A stretch of 64,000 nucleotides of DNA from Lagopus muta (Eukaryota; Chordata; Aves; Galliformes; Phasianidae): assembly GCF_023343835.1 (NCBI RefSeq), contig NC_064433.1, positions 73,264,823 to 73,328,822 of the forward strand, written 5' to 3'. The translations under genes were made by a program, and so were the position numbers. The first letter of the stretch is position 1, and every line of letters begins with the position of its first letter. Shown here one piece after another: positions 35,629-47,900 of this stretch. The notes beneath the pieces were generated by a model, which did no database searches, was not told where the DNA came from, and saw only the letters and a program-made list of their open reading frames with translations.

Positions 35629-36097
35629 ACCTTTCTCCATTGTGGTCCATATGCCTGGGTTAAGTACCAGGTCTTCCTTGAAAGGATATCTTTCCTTCAG
35701 GGCTGACAAGAGTTGCCGCCTCGGGGTGAAAGACCGTATTCCTTTTTCATTTGCTTTGTCAGTGCCACTTTCCCTAGAAACAGATCCCAGCTTCTTGGCT
35801 TCACTACCTGCTAAGTTCAGGATACTGGTTCCACTATGCCAGAACCTAAGCAGCCAGGTGGTAATATGCTCACGTGGGTGATAGCTGTAATCTTCTTGCA
35901 AATCTCACAGTCCACTTAATGTTAGGAGTCAGATGGTTTCTGTTTCTTCTTCTTCCTCTTGCTTTTGTGATGATCACACTCCTTTTTTTTTTTTTCTCTG
36001 CACTTATAAACTTCTCTCTTTGCTAAGTATTCTGACTTCTGTAGACATTTTTCTTCTTGTTGATAGGGCTACTGATATGGGTACTATTTTGTTCCCC

Positions 36098-36422
36098 AGT
36101 TGAACTGTGGGGTTTGTCAGGAGGCCTGGAGTGACTATAAGACTGGTTGTGAGGATCATGGTACCTGCAGGGCCTTTCAGTAGGGTTGGAGTAACTGCAG
36201 CGTCTGTCAAAAAAGGGCAAAGCAACTGCAGAATCTGTCACAGGGGTTGGAGTAGCCACAGGGACCATCATGAGGGCTGGAGCAGGCAAAATGTTCGTTG
36301 CAGGAGTTGGAGATACTGCAGTCGTTGCAAGAGGCAGAGAAATCGCAAGGTTCATTGCAGGAGTTAGAGCAACCACAGGGCTCATTACAGGTGCTGGAGC
36401 AACCGAAAGGCTCAGTTGGCAC
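36098..36422 (-). repeat. 30-bp tandem array coding Cys-rich decapeptides (copy B)
   Basis: The same array as at 1-298, base for base identical over the shared part, plus one more upstream unit (PTEPFGCS, ending at about 36396). On the minus strand it reads as repeated S-x-C-N-E-P-C-type decapeptides. Frame is lost at a T-rich unit near 36215 as in copy A, so the frameshift predates the split or was copied between them. Confidence 0.75.
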
Positions 36423-36931
36423 AGGACACGCGCCAGTATGCTGCAGTGATTTGTGCCTCTTTAGGACTGCCAGGGCAACGGCAGATCTTTTCCAAAGATT
36501 CTGCTAGTTTTTCAGGGTTCTGCTGTTGTTCAGAGGTGAAGGTCCAAACCACTATGGATGCCCACTCTTTTAGGCACCTGCCCATACCATCCTATACTCC
36601 TTGCCCCTCAGAACTATCCTGCCCTGGGGCAGATGTTGGGATTTTATTCTGAAATAATTGTTTAATCTTAAACATAACCGGAAACATACTCATGACTCAT
36701 GCTGGTTTGAACATCCCATAGATATTCAGATTTCTCAAGAACTGTTGTAACTAGCTCTTGAGCTCTAGGGAAAGAAGGAAAAGCGAAAGGGAGGCTGAGG
36801 GACTGATAATGCTGATAGTATGAACAATATGGCTTCCCAAACCCACAGGTGACCGCAGTGATGAACACGCACAAAACAGCAGTTTCTCGGCTGCCAATTT
36901 TATCATGATGCAAGACGAGGTCACACAACAT

Positions 36932-37119
36932 AGCAAACTAAAAACCTTAATCTAATGCCCAGTAATGACAAACAGCGCAGCAGGGAAAATAAGCAGCACA
37001 CAAGGTGCTACACAATGCAGTTTCAGGAGCAGACTCTTAAGGATCTCCTGTTAACATGCTCTGGTCAGGTCTGCTGTTATCTCAATCCTTTGTGCCCCAT
37101 GCTGTGCACCATAAAAGAT
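36932..37119 (-). promoter_or_regulatory. ERV-L leader with possible primer binding site
   Basis: Between the end of the 5' LTR and the gag start. On the minus strand TGGTGCACAGCATGGGGC (37111-37094) begins 8 nt after the LTR. TGGTG is the usual start of a primer site complementary to a tRNA 3' end and loosely resembles the tRNA-Leu site used by ERV-L elements. The match is imperfect, so the tRNA is not assigned with confidence. Confidence 0.4.
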
Positions 37120-37617
37120 TGTTGTGGTTTAACCCAGCAGGTGGCTAAGCACCACACAGTTGTTTGCTCACTCTTCCCAGTGGGTCAGGAGAAAGAACTG
37201 GGAAAAAGAACAAACTAGAACTCATGGGTTGAGATTTAACTAATATAAAAACTAATGTAGGGAAAAGGAAAATAGTTCTGACTATATACACACACACAAA
37301 TGTACATAACAAGCGGTGCACAAGCAATTGCTCACTACCTACCAACCAATACTCAGCTCACTCCCTGAACAGCAGAAGAAAGACAAACTCCTACCCCCTT
37401 CAACACTCTCCTCTGGCAAGTTTAAATCAGCTGCCCTGATTCTGTTCCTTCCGTTAGTGTGAGATGAGAAACTGGTGTGACTTTGGCTCTGTGTAACACT
37501 GCTAAGCAGCAACTATAAACATTCTCCATAAAATATAAATTTTCTCTTCGACCCAAAGTATAGCATCACACCAGACACTCCGAAGAAAACAACTTTGTCC
37601 CGTTTGAAATGAGGACA
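37120..37617 (-). mobile_element. 5' LTR of the ERV-L provirus
   Basis: 498 bp. Minus strand begins TGTCCTCATTTCAAACGGGA and ends GGGTTAAACCACAACA, with TG..CA termini. The ends and the AAATCTCAACCCATGAGTT block near the 3' end match a widespread bird LTR family that begins TGTCCTGGTTTCA. An AT-rich TTTATATTTTATGG lies about 80 nt in. Because the provirus continues downstream and its 3' LTR is missing, no target duplication can be tested. Confidence 0.85.
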
Positions 37618-38344
37618 CAGTGAAAATCTTTAAGAACTACTTCAGAGGACTGTGGAAACATGTCTACATGTTAGCTGCATGTGCAAAACCAAAATGAAAG
37701 GCATTAGCAAATACATAGCCCAGTGACACTATTTTAGCAAATGATAAACTTTACCCTGCTCTGGATTAGGTAACAAACATATCAGTATTAAGAAGGAACA
37801 TCTTCCCAGCATTGGAATACCCAAGACTAAAGGTGATATTCTAAAAGCATAAGATCTCTTTCGTCTGTCTGATACCACTCTGCATTTGCACGTGTCTTGT
37901 GTAATTATGTTAAATTTTTGTACTATTTCTCTCTTATCTTTCTCTCTTCTAATATAAAAGAGTCTTTCTGTAATAAATCCAGCACTCATTTATTATTTAA
38001 AGCATACCTAGCTAATTTTCAACACTATGCCTTACCAACTTATTCCCTAACATTTAATATATATTTTTTGCAATTATTTTCCCTAGTATACTATCTTGGG
38101 CTTTTCCTTCTCAGTCTCTTATTTCTTATTTCCTGCCCCCTTTTCTAATCACTTTCTATCCTGTTATTTTATTTTTTAAGTTTTAATATATTACATATGT
38201 ATATATCTATATAATGTGTGAAATTTATTAAATTTATTTTTTATATTTATTAGCAGCTTTACCCTTTAATTTGTTCCAATTGCTAAATGAAAAAACTGAA
38301 GAGAGCAGTACATCAGGTTTGATAGTATCACTTACGAGTATCCT
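37618..38344. other. Unassigned AT-rich sequence
   Basis: Upstream flank of the provirus. Contains a TA-rich block at about 38160-38250. Nothing else recognised. Confidence 0.5.
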
Positions 38345-38503
38345 GTTTTAGGCTGCCCAGGGAGGTCGTGGAGTATCCTTCTCTGGAGATATTCAAGACC
38401 CGCCTGGACACCTGATTGTGTGACCTGGTGTGCTTTGGCAGGGGGGTTGGGCTGGATGATCTCTGGAGGTCTCTTCTAACCCCTATGATTCTGTGATTCT
38501 GTG
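38345..38503 (+). mobile_element. CR1 LINE 3' end
   Basis: Starts at GGCTGCCCAGGGAGGTCGTG and passes through TTCTCTGGAGATATTCAAGA and GGGCTGGATGATCTCTGGAG to a tail of two octamers (ATTCTGTGATTCTGTG). It is 160 bp, strongly 5'-truncated and fairly well preserved, similar to chicken CR1-Y/Z-type 3' ends. Confidence 0.92.
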
Positions 38504-41239
38504 TTTCATTCTCTACCTCATCACCACCATCCACAACTGCAGTATCTGTTCATAGCCCAGATACATTATGAAGCTCCCGTGGAGCCCTTCCTGCCCTCCT
38601 CCATGCATCCCATCTGCTTCCCTGTTTCTATTCAATCTCTGTTGCACAGGGAAACCTACAGCCTTACAGCTGCAGAAGTGTCCTCAAGTCTCTGGACAAA
38701 AGAAACTTCTTTGTCAATTAATTAAGGAAAATGAACTTTCATTTGATGAGGAATGTGTGTTATTAAAGCATTTCCTTCTCATAAGGACTACCCAGCAGCT
38801 TCTTCAGTCATATACAAAGATGAAAGTAGCTATAGTTGGTGTGGTATTAGTAGTTGTAGCTGTGTAGATCATTTTATGTATATATACATATAATTATATA
38901 TCATTTCAAATATCAGCACAAATAAGTACTCTTAGTCTTTTGAAACTGCTGGTCCTAAGGGCCAGAAAGTAGGATTTTCAAAAACAAAGCTGCTACTTCT
39001 TTCTTTGAAATAACCAGAATTTTTAGCATTGATAGCAAGGAAAGCATTGTTAATCCAATATAGGAGGATCTTAGAGTTCCACAAACTAAAATTCTTACAA
39101 ATATTCACCTCATATAGAGGAATGTGTCTTAGACTTTATAAGTGGCTGTGTCAAAAAAGTCACTCTTTCTGCTCAGACACACTGAGTACTGCTAGCACCA
39201 CATCCCTATGTACTTTTGCATGGCACCTACATGTAAGGAAAACAACACGAAAGAGGTTTTGTGTGCTAGTGCTCAACACTGTATCTTGATCTTGCTTTAT
39301 TTATAAGTCCCAGCTGGATGTAAACCCTGGAAAGTCTGTGTACTTATAGAGTTTGGCTGCTTCTGTATAATAAGTGTAATTTGCAACAGACTGTTTTTCT
39401 TAGTAATTTTTTTTTTTTAAAGACAGTAAAATAAGTAGAAGATGAGTTCATTTGTTTGTTTGTTTTCTTAAAAGGCTTCATAAAATTAAATTTTCCCCTC
39501 AGAAGCTAAAGCTCCTTTACACATCTGTTAGTACATCTGTTAGTAGGAAGTGGTCTCCCGTGGAAGGTTTTGCATTTTAGGGAAATTTATGTTTTTTTTT
39601 TTAATTCCAGTAGAATATTCTAATTTTTTTTTGTCTGTTACTTTCTGTTCAATTTGCTTTTTTTCCTCCCTAGTTTATTCTCATTTGTCTCATTTTTCAT
39701 TTGAAATGGAAACTGCTGAATTTTCTGTGTTTGCTGCCATTTTAATCATCAGAAAGCAAATTGGATTGGTTTAGTTGTTCTTTGCTGGTTTCATTTCTTT
39801 GCCTTCATCTTTCTCAGTGTCTCAGATTCAGATTGTGCCTTTACTGACTCAGTCTCTGATGACTGTTTGACAACAGCACTTGAATTAATTCAACACATTT
39901 GTTTTTATTTTCACAAGTGTTATAAAAGCAGGACTTGCCTGATGAGTAAATGATTAAATGCTTCTGATTACAGGCCAAATTCTGATCTCAGTGACACCTA
40001 GACGATCCTACCAAAACCAGCTAGTATCTCAACAAACCTTAAATTTGAGTCCTGATGTTTGTTTTAAAACCATGGATTCACATGCAAAGCATTTTAGTAT
40101 GTTGAATCATATAAATTCAAGAGAGGAAGAGAATGTATCCATATTAGACAACCGTTATATTTGACGGGAATAATTATAGCAAATAGATTTCTGTGCTGGG
40201 ATTTGTCAGTTTCTCAGAAGGAAATAATTCCCCAAGTACACTTAAGTTTCAAGTAAGGCCCCTAGGACATAAAGTTTAAAACTTGGCAGATTTCCCCCTT
40301 GGTTGAAAACCTGTCTTCTTATTGATCTTCCTGTTGACTGCTAGAGATACTAGCCATCCAGGAAATTATCCAGCCCAGGAAATTGATAATTGCAGACACA
40401 GGGACAAAGCCAGTGAAGCTTGGAGCAATCCAGGGCTTAACAACGTCTGCTCATAGGGGACAGTGAAAGCTGCTGGGGTTGAGAGGTGTGAATTCCTCAA
40501 AATTGGAGAATTAAAACCAACAAAATCCATCTCCTAATACAGTCCAATATCTCCTAAGATGGCTTGTGGTCCAAACCAACCAGGTGGCGTTTTCTTCAAA
40601 GATCTGTCATGTCTAATTTTCAGTTCAAGTGGGCTTCCATTACTCCACTAAAAATCTTAATATCATCCCCCATCCAACTTGCATTCTATTCATTCCTACA
40701 GTATAGTATATTTTTCAACACAAAAGTTGTTAGCAACAGGAGAGGCCTGGAAAATGGTAGAATGGCCTAGCATTGGATGATTTTAGATTAGAACTTTGTT
40801 TACAATTTTATTTTTTATTTTTTCACTTCTTATGGTTATTTCTATGATGGTATTCTTTAGGAAAGAAGTAAAAATAAAGGTTATCATTACTGAAATTAAA
40901 TAATGTTTAAATAAATAGGCTTTGAATGTTTATTCTTTGGAAAAAGCTCTTTTTTGAGAGAACACATTGCAAGGACAACTGAGGTTTACCCACATCCAGG
41001 TTGAAATCTGGATGGACATCCCCAGATTAATGTTACACAAACTTGCATGCCTGCACAGTGCATCACTATGCTATGGAAGACCCTCTTGATCATCCCATCA
41101 ATTAGCACCAAGATAACTAGGTTCATTTCTTACTGAATGTCATTGCATGGCTCTCCAGAAACAAGTTCCCCAGATGCACTTTGTGGATCCCTCAAAAGCT
41201 TGACTTAAAAGACTTGACTGCTGATAAAACAGGAAGTTC
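38504..41239. other. Unassigned sequence
   Basis: No gene or transposon recognised. T-rich in 39400-39700. Confidence 0.5.
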
Positions 41240-41940
41240 AGATTGGAGTTCTCTCATAGATCACTTTGTGGTATCTGACTTCATTTGCACCACAATTGTT
41301 CACTCTTGCAGGAACTTGAGATGCTTCAGCATCTATGACAGTAATTGAAGGATTCCTTTCATTGTCATCAGATCCATAGGTATTCTGCTCCTCTTGAGGA
41401 TTCTTAATAGTGTTGATCAGAGCTTGACAGACACAGGCCTAGCCCCAGCATGCTACAGTGGTTTGTGCCTCTTTAGGATTGCCAGGACAGTAGTGGATCT
41501 TTTCCCAGTATTCTACTAGTTTTTGGGATTCTGTGTTGCTCAGAGGTGAAGGTCCAAACCACTACGTGTGCTCACTGCTCATACCATCCGATACTCTTCC
41601 ATTTGATCCCACACTCTCTGCCACACAGAACTATCCTGCCTCGGGGCAGATTGCAGAGTGATATTCTTAAACAGTTGTTTAATCTTAAACATAACTCGAA
41701 ACACGTTCATGACACATAGTAACAGGAGCATGTTGGTTTGAATAGCCAAAACCCAAAGATGACTCCAGTGATGAATTCACACAAAACAGCAGTTTCTCAG
41801 CTGCCAATTTTATCATGATGTATAAAACATCCAACCCCTAACGCAGCAGAGAAAATAAGGAGCAAGCAAGGTGCTGCACAGTATGGTTGTAAGAGAAAAC
41901 TCTCCAAGAGCATACAAGCATCTGCTCTTCCATATCCCCT
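41240..41940 (-). pseudogene. ERV-L gag fragment, copy C (diverged)
   Basis: Minus strand. The part 41940-41425 aligns with 37050-36420 of copy B at roughly 75-80% with several small gaps (for example GTTTAATCTTAAACATAAC and GAACTATCCTGCC are shared). Below 41425 the frame continues to a stop near 41240 but shows no Cys-rich array; instead it is acidic and Asn/Asp-rich (for example TYGSDDNERNPS). It stops before any capsid sequence. No LTR is seen upstream at about 41950-42100. It is an older insertion, independent of copies A and B. Confidence 0.75.
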
Positions 41941-44900
41941 CTCTTGGATTCAAACTCACTAGGAAAGGTGAACTAAGTCACAGATTTTTTTTCCAAATCC
42001 CCCAAGACAGTGTGCTCTTTTAGGGTGGACAGAGGCAAAAATCTTGGTCCTTCTACTGTGCCTGAAGAGAAAGGTACAGAGAGCTTCTTACTATTTAAGA
42101 TATTCAAGTGCTCCTTCAGCCAAGTCCAGAAAGTTGATTACTTTAAATTTAGTTCATAAAATACTCCCTAGAGACTTATTTTTCTAATTGTTTCTTGAAC
42201 GTTTTCCACATTATCTGATAGTACTTGTCTCTGTACAAAATCTTTTCTGAATGTAGAAACAATTTTCCAAATCTTGAATAGTAAAATTTCATCTGAAATT
42301 CTGCTCTGACCTGTTTACTGCTAGATTACATCAAATATTATCTAATCACGAGTCTGATGCCACATTCATTTGTTGGTTTTGTTTGCTCCTTCTGCAAGTA
42401 TGTTTTGATTTGATTACTCTGCTTCTTTCAATGTTTTTATCCATGATTTTCATTCAGATTAATTATCTCATGGAAGACCTGAAGCATGAAACCCAGTATT
42501 TAACTTTCCTCAAAGCAGAAAATCATAGGCACCACCGCTAGTCTTCGCAGATACAGAATAAAAGACATGAAAAGAAGCTCTTTAAGTCATATTTCAGCAC
42601 TTTCATTTTTTCCTTCCTTTTTTCTTCATGAAAAGGAGCAGATGGGGAGAAGTAAACTTTGCCATCTGGAAGACCTAATGATTAAATAAGGGGACAAGTA
42701 TCAAGTTTGTTCAGCACAAGCCCATTTTTTCCAGTTATCAGCATCAAATCAATCAGACTCAACAAGGGCTAAATTATCTTGAAGATAAATTAGTTTGGAA
42801 GTATTTGTTTTTATCCTGTTGTTCAAGTGACTTGAAAATTACAGTTATTCTCAGAAATTGTTAAGAAATACATTTCTTCCTTATCTTTGAAAACACAGGA
42901 AATTCTGTCTTGAATTTCCTACACTATGTTTGGGTTAAATGTCATTCTGCCTCCTAGTTAAATTTCCATTTGTAGTGTCATAATCTTTGTATATAATGTT
43001 AATTATACTTTATTATGAGTAATTTAGAAATTGTTATTATACCAATTGGAAATGGAAATACAGCACTTGTAAATCTTATTTTGAATGGGAATTCAAATAT
43101 CTTCATAGTTCTGTATAGTCTCTCAGTGGTGTCTGACTCACTGGCTCCTCTGTTTTGAATACACATTATATGTATGGTATGTGTACATATATATATGAGT
43201 GTATTGCACTTTGAACAAGACAGTAGATATCATGACCTATGTCTGAGTAGATTTTCCGTTTGATTTTTACATGATAATAGAAAGAATTACTAAAGCCTTT
43301 GATTTTAGTCTTACAATACATTAGCAGGTATTCTGTTTTTAAATTTTCCAGACTTGTAAGCACCTAATATTCCCTTGACATACTAATGAGGCTGGCAGTA
43401 CAGACCCTAAAAATACAATTTTCCCCACAGAATAAACAGCATGTATTACTCTTGGATCATAGATATGAGCTCTGGGAAACCATCACCATTGGGGTTGTGA
43501 ATTCAATTTTTTTAAGGTTTTTCTTTCTTGTATTTTGGATTTCCTACACTTCCCTGATGCAAACATATTTCAGCCCTTCTTCGTCATATTTGGTGGTGTG
43601 TTTCTACTATTCTTAAAAAATAAAACAATTCCTGGCACTCCACTAGCCAAAAAACTCACAGAAACAACAACAGTAAAACAGTCCAGTAATTCTTACCTTA
43701 AATTTAATTAGAATGAACATTAGAATGAACTATTGTTTGTCCATAACATCCCTAGATGTCTATTCACATGCTTTTCCATCATTTCAGTGTTCACTTTAAA
43801 TTGTGCACAGAAGCATAATTTATGTCAGAAAAATTTTAATTTGTATTCAAGGTGATATTCCAGCTAATATGTATATAAATCTTTTCAAATTTCCAATGAA
43901 TAATTCTCTTCAAACGTACAGGATGCTTACACAACTGAATTTCTTGGTAAATACATTCAGTCCATTTTGCCATCTTTTGCAAAACAATTTTGTTCTACAG
44001 TTGCAAAAAAAAAAAAAAATCTTTACAAAATCTGGGCCTACATAAGCTGATACTTTTTCCATATATATAATGCAATTATTTATGCTTCTTTTACGCATCA
44101 GCTCTAACTGGCTTTACTCAATTCTCTCTTGTCCTCAGTTTTCTCCTTTTTCGCATGTTCATATGGGTTTGTGGTTTGCTAATCCAAACAGTCAGCTTTC
44201 TCATACTTTCCCCACAGAACTTGTAATTTGTTTTGTTTCTACTGGGCATTCTAGCAATTTTCATAACAATTTTTCCCCCTAAATATATAGCAGGAATTTG
44301 TAACTTTTCATGTCTCAGATTTACTCCTTTGTGCCTCATTGCTGTCCAAACAGATAGAATCCAGAAGCTCCCGTGAAATTTATTTGCTCATAATTATATT
44401 AAAAAATTATAAAATATAATTAAATAGCAACAATTGTTTATAATTATTTGACATAATTATTGCTGTTCATCTTCTTTTTCAGTATCTTTGTGAAAAAAAA
44501 AACACCTGTATAAAGATGCAGTCAGAATATTTTATGCATGCAGACATCATCTCATCTATAAGTGGAAGAGGCTTGCTAGGTTTCAAACTTGGTGTCCCAG
44601 TATATTAGAGAAGTGAAATTTGCAATTAAGAAAGCAAGTTGTTAAACCTAGTCTACTTCTACTACAGACAAGCTAGAGAAAGAAACACCCTTTGCAAAAT
44701 AATCCTAACCATTCATAGAGAAAGATACCTACCTCTCAGAAGGACAAGGCCGATGCTTTCAACTGTCTTGAATTAAATTATTTAAATATGTACTCTGAAT
44801 ATGTTACATTGATGTTATTCAACAGCTTGAAGGCATGCAAAACTTTGTGGCTCCCAACTGGAGTTGATACTAGACTGAAAAATTGTGCATGATATTTATC

Positions 44901-47900
44901 ATACAGAACAGGAATATTGTATCAAGCACTGTGTATATAATGATGTGTTCTGTTTACTTGCCTTCGCATTTCATAAACAGCTTTTAGTAACTCTAATCTT
45001 TGTCTTCTCACCTGAATGTTATCCTTCATACAAATTTAATATAATTGTTATGTCTTTGCTACAGAATTAGAATAATTTATCCAAAATCAAGATTGTGAAA
45101 TCTCTCCTTCAGAGTTGTTTGTAGCATTATCTATTTCTCATAGAGTAAATGATCTGGCTACAGCGTGAATTTAATGCAAACTATGAATTTGTCAGAATTT
45201 CCAACTGCACATAATCCAGTTCTGATGTGCTTGGTTTTCTGGTTAATAGAAATTCATTTTCAAGTAACAAAGACTAAACCAAAATAAATTGTTGGTTTAC
45301 AGCAATATTAATAAAGCCATACAGCTTATGAGCTTACTTTCTGTGCCAGTAGTCCTTCTCTGTTTCATTCCCTTACATTCTTCAATGTCTCAGCTTCCAC
45401 CTGCTCTCACCTCCCTGTCCATTAAACAACTACAGTATCTTATCTCTTTCCCTTTTCTCTGACTACTGGCTTGTGAAGAGACAGCACATCTTTTTGCTAT
45501 TAGAACTCTGTGAATGCTAATGCAGATACTAGGAAGCTATGAGCTTTGTTCTTTAAAAACGAGGCACTAACCTCAGTGTGTTTTCATACCAGTTATCATG
45601 AAATTTGTAGGAGTTTATTATTTTTGAAAATTTTGCACATCTTCCAAATTTGGTTAAATAATAGACTTCCAAATTTAGGAATAACTGGGAAGGACTAGCA
45701 GGCTATTTGATAATACAATTCTTTTTCTTCAGTAAAACAGGCTAAAAAGGCACAGTAGGAATGCACAAAAGAAGCTGCAAGGTAATTTCTATACTGTTAA
45801 ACAGTACTTCTGTTCCACTGAATATTTTTATGTTTATGGTGTTTTTTTATGTTTAGTATGTCAAACATAATTTTTAACAATTATTTAGGATCAACTGGTT
45901 GGTGGTCCAGATGTCCTCTGAAATGGGGGATCCTGGAAAAGCAATAATCTTTTTATTCTGCTGTTTTCTGGTGCTCACTTGCTCCAAAATTATTCATACA
46001 TGGTTTCACCTCTTGTTAAAAAAAAAAAAAAAATGGAATAAATCTTTATTATTACTATTATACTTCATGGTACTAGAGGCACTTTTTTTTAATACCGTAT
46101 TGTGGGTGTCCCTGGTTGAACAGGGCTTGGACCAAGAATTTGCTGACAACCTCAGCCAATCTGTCTTTCTGTGACTACTGTCTTTACTGACTCACTAAAA
46201 TTTCACGTGATACCTGATACATAATTCAAACAAAGCTATCAGACAAATAAAGTCTGAGAGAATATAAACATTTTTTTTTTTTCTAGGACAGAAAATATTC
46301 TATCAACATTGCTTTGTTAGGATTCAGTAACTCTTTTTATTTTGCTTTCCATATGTTCACTCTTCATCATAAACATGAACAAGAAAGGTGAATTTTAAAG
46401 GAATTTTGTGTGTTGATTCCAGAAAGTGCTTATTGCAAATTTGCAAAAATGAGGATAGTTCTTGAAACTGAAGTCTCTGTTGGTTAGGATGGGACAAACC
46501 TATTCTATAAGAGAGTATGTATCTATTGGTGAAGCCTGATATTTGAGTAGTAGGTATACTGCCAAAACAAATGATAGGGTGACTAAGGCTATCAGTTCAA
46601 AGAGGCGTCAAATGGGATGAATGCAAGAGCTGTTGCCCTTCCCCTATGGGAGGGCTGGTGGATATCTGGGGATGCAGCAAGCAGGAGTCTTTGATGATAT
46701 GCTGGAAGGATGCTGGAAGGAATGCAAAGAGGGAAGTTAGTACAGAGGATTGCTAAAACAGGCTCCAAAGTGCTTTGCTGTGAATGGCAAAAAACTGACA
46801 AAAAAACTCCCAAAATTAGTTCCACCTCAAAAAAGCAATCACTTAGTGAAAGTTGTGTGACACATCTGCAAATACACAGATACAATTGGGTGTGCACAGG
46901 GGTATAAAAATCCACTTAAATCCAGTTCTCAAAGGTTGATGATCACTCTACACAGAGAGTGAATGATGGGCAAAACCACCACATTGATGCTACCTAAGCT
47001 CTATTATTACAATATTTTATCTTGATCCCAGCCTCTTTACTAGTCTTCTAATGGAGTGAACTTAAGATGGAAAGAAGGAAAACATATTGTATTTATTCTT
47101 TTTTAGGAATTTTTCACTAGGTTCTCCACATCTTAATTCTCCACTTACCTATTGAGATCTGGCCCATGCCAGGATAATCTGAATTTGCACAAATACCTGT
47201 AAAAATTGTTGCTATGTCTAGTTTGGCAGTTCTATGTATTCTGCCAAAATGAGACAGAAGCCTTATCAGAATGAAACAGGAAATTCTCAAGCAAATTCGG
47301 GAGCTGACTTATGAGTTAGGAGTGTTGACATTAACATAGCTGCCTGTCTGGCAGTTATCAATTATTCCCTAACAGTCAAAGAGCAAACCTAAGCATTTTC
47401 AGATTTTGGCTGAGCAGAAGGCATGCTCAAGATTTGTTTTTCCCAGAGACATTCTAGTTTTGCAGATCTGGTTCTGACTTAGATCCAAAAGTGCAAGAGG
47501 TAGATTTCCATGTTTCAGAAATGTCACAGCAGAATCTGCTGCCCATGAAAAGCTTCTATGCAACAGAAAGATATTTCAAAAAATATCTTGCAAGAATATG
47601 ACATTGTCAAATCAGAATATAAATTCAACTCCATTCTATTTTTAATTTGGACCCAAAATACCGGGTAAGAAGTAATAAAGGTACTGCTGCAAGGTAGTGG
47701 ACTATTTTTCCTTTCAGGTATCTGTTTTCTTTCCTTTCTTTTTTCTCATATATGCTTCACTTGGCTCAGCCAGGTAACTAAATAGCTGCAATTAAGTCTA
47801 TTTTTGAAGATGCTCACATTTTTTGTTAGTATATTGTAGTTAAGCATCAAACAATAGATTTGGGCTGTGGTAGGAACATGATCAGACAAAAGGTGAATGA

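Larger units (their letters stand above)
34944..36931 (-). pseudogene. ERV-L gag remnant, copy B
   Basis: Minus strand. The likely gag start is the Met at 36931, followed by an open stretch to 36668. The frame continues, with a small break, through QNPEKLAESLEKICRCPG-like sequence (near 36500) to the Cys-rich decapeptide array (36422-36098), a Lys-rich stretch (about 36050-35940), the capsid N-terminal segment (35901-35524, HITTWLLRFW, then YPFKEDLVLNPG and WTTMEKGIQYSR), and a capsid C-terminal part through 35407. A C-terminal segment with MRKWDGKPTSTL starts at 35171. The related capsid fold in mouse is the source of the restriction factor Fv1; nothing here suggests such use. Stops and shifts prevent a full reading. 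Confidence 0.85.
32660..37617 (-). mobile_element. ERV-L provirus remnant (copy B): 5' LTR, leader, gag, damaged pro-pol
   Basis: Minus-strand endogenous retrovirus in order LTR (37617-37120), leader, gag (from 36931), protease, RT, RNase H start, C-terminal integrase piece and 3' non-coding end (about 32660). Length is about 5 kb. Most of the N-terminal RT is frame-shifted, and the interval from RNase H to the end of integrase is deleted. No env is seen, as expected for ERV-L, and no 3' LTR is recognisable. Coding parts have many stops and shifts. Neighbouring CR1 copies lie directly downstream. Confidence 0.88.

Noticed and set aside
1..36402. A full inverted segmental duplication covering both ends of the interval
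   Set aside because: Homology stops at 1282 / 35395 and the sequences inside are unrelated; only the ERV-L gag block is shared, and the outer side of copy A is outside the window.
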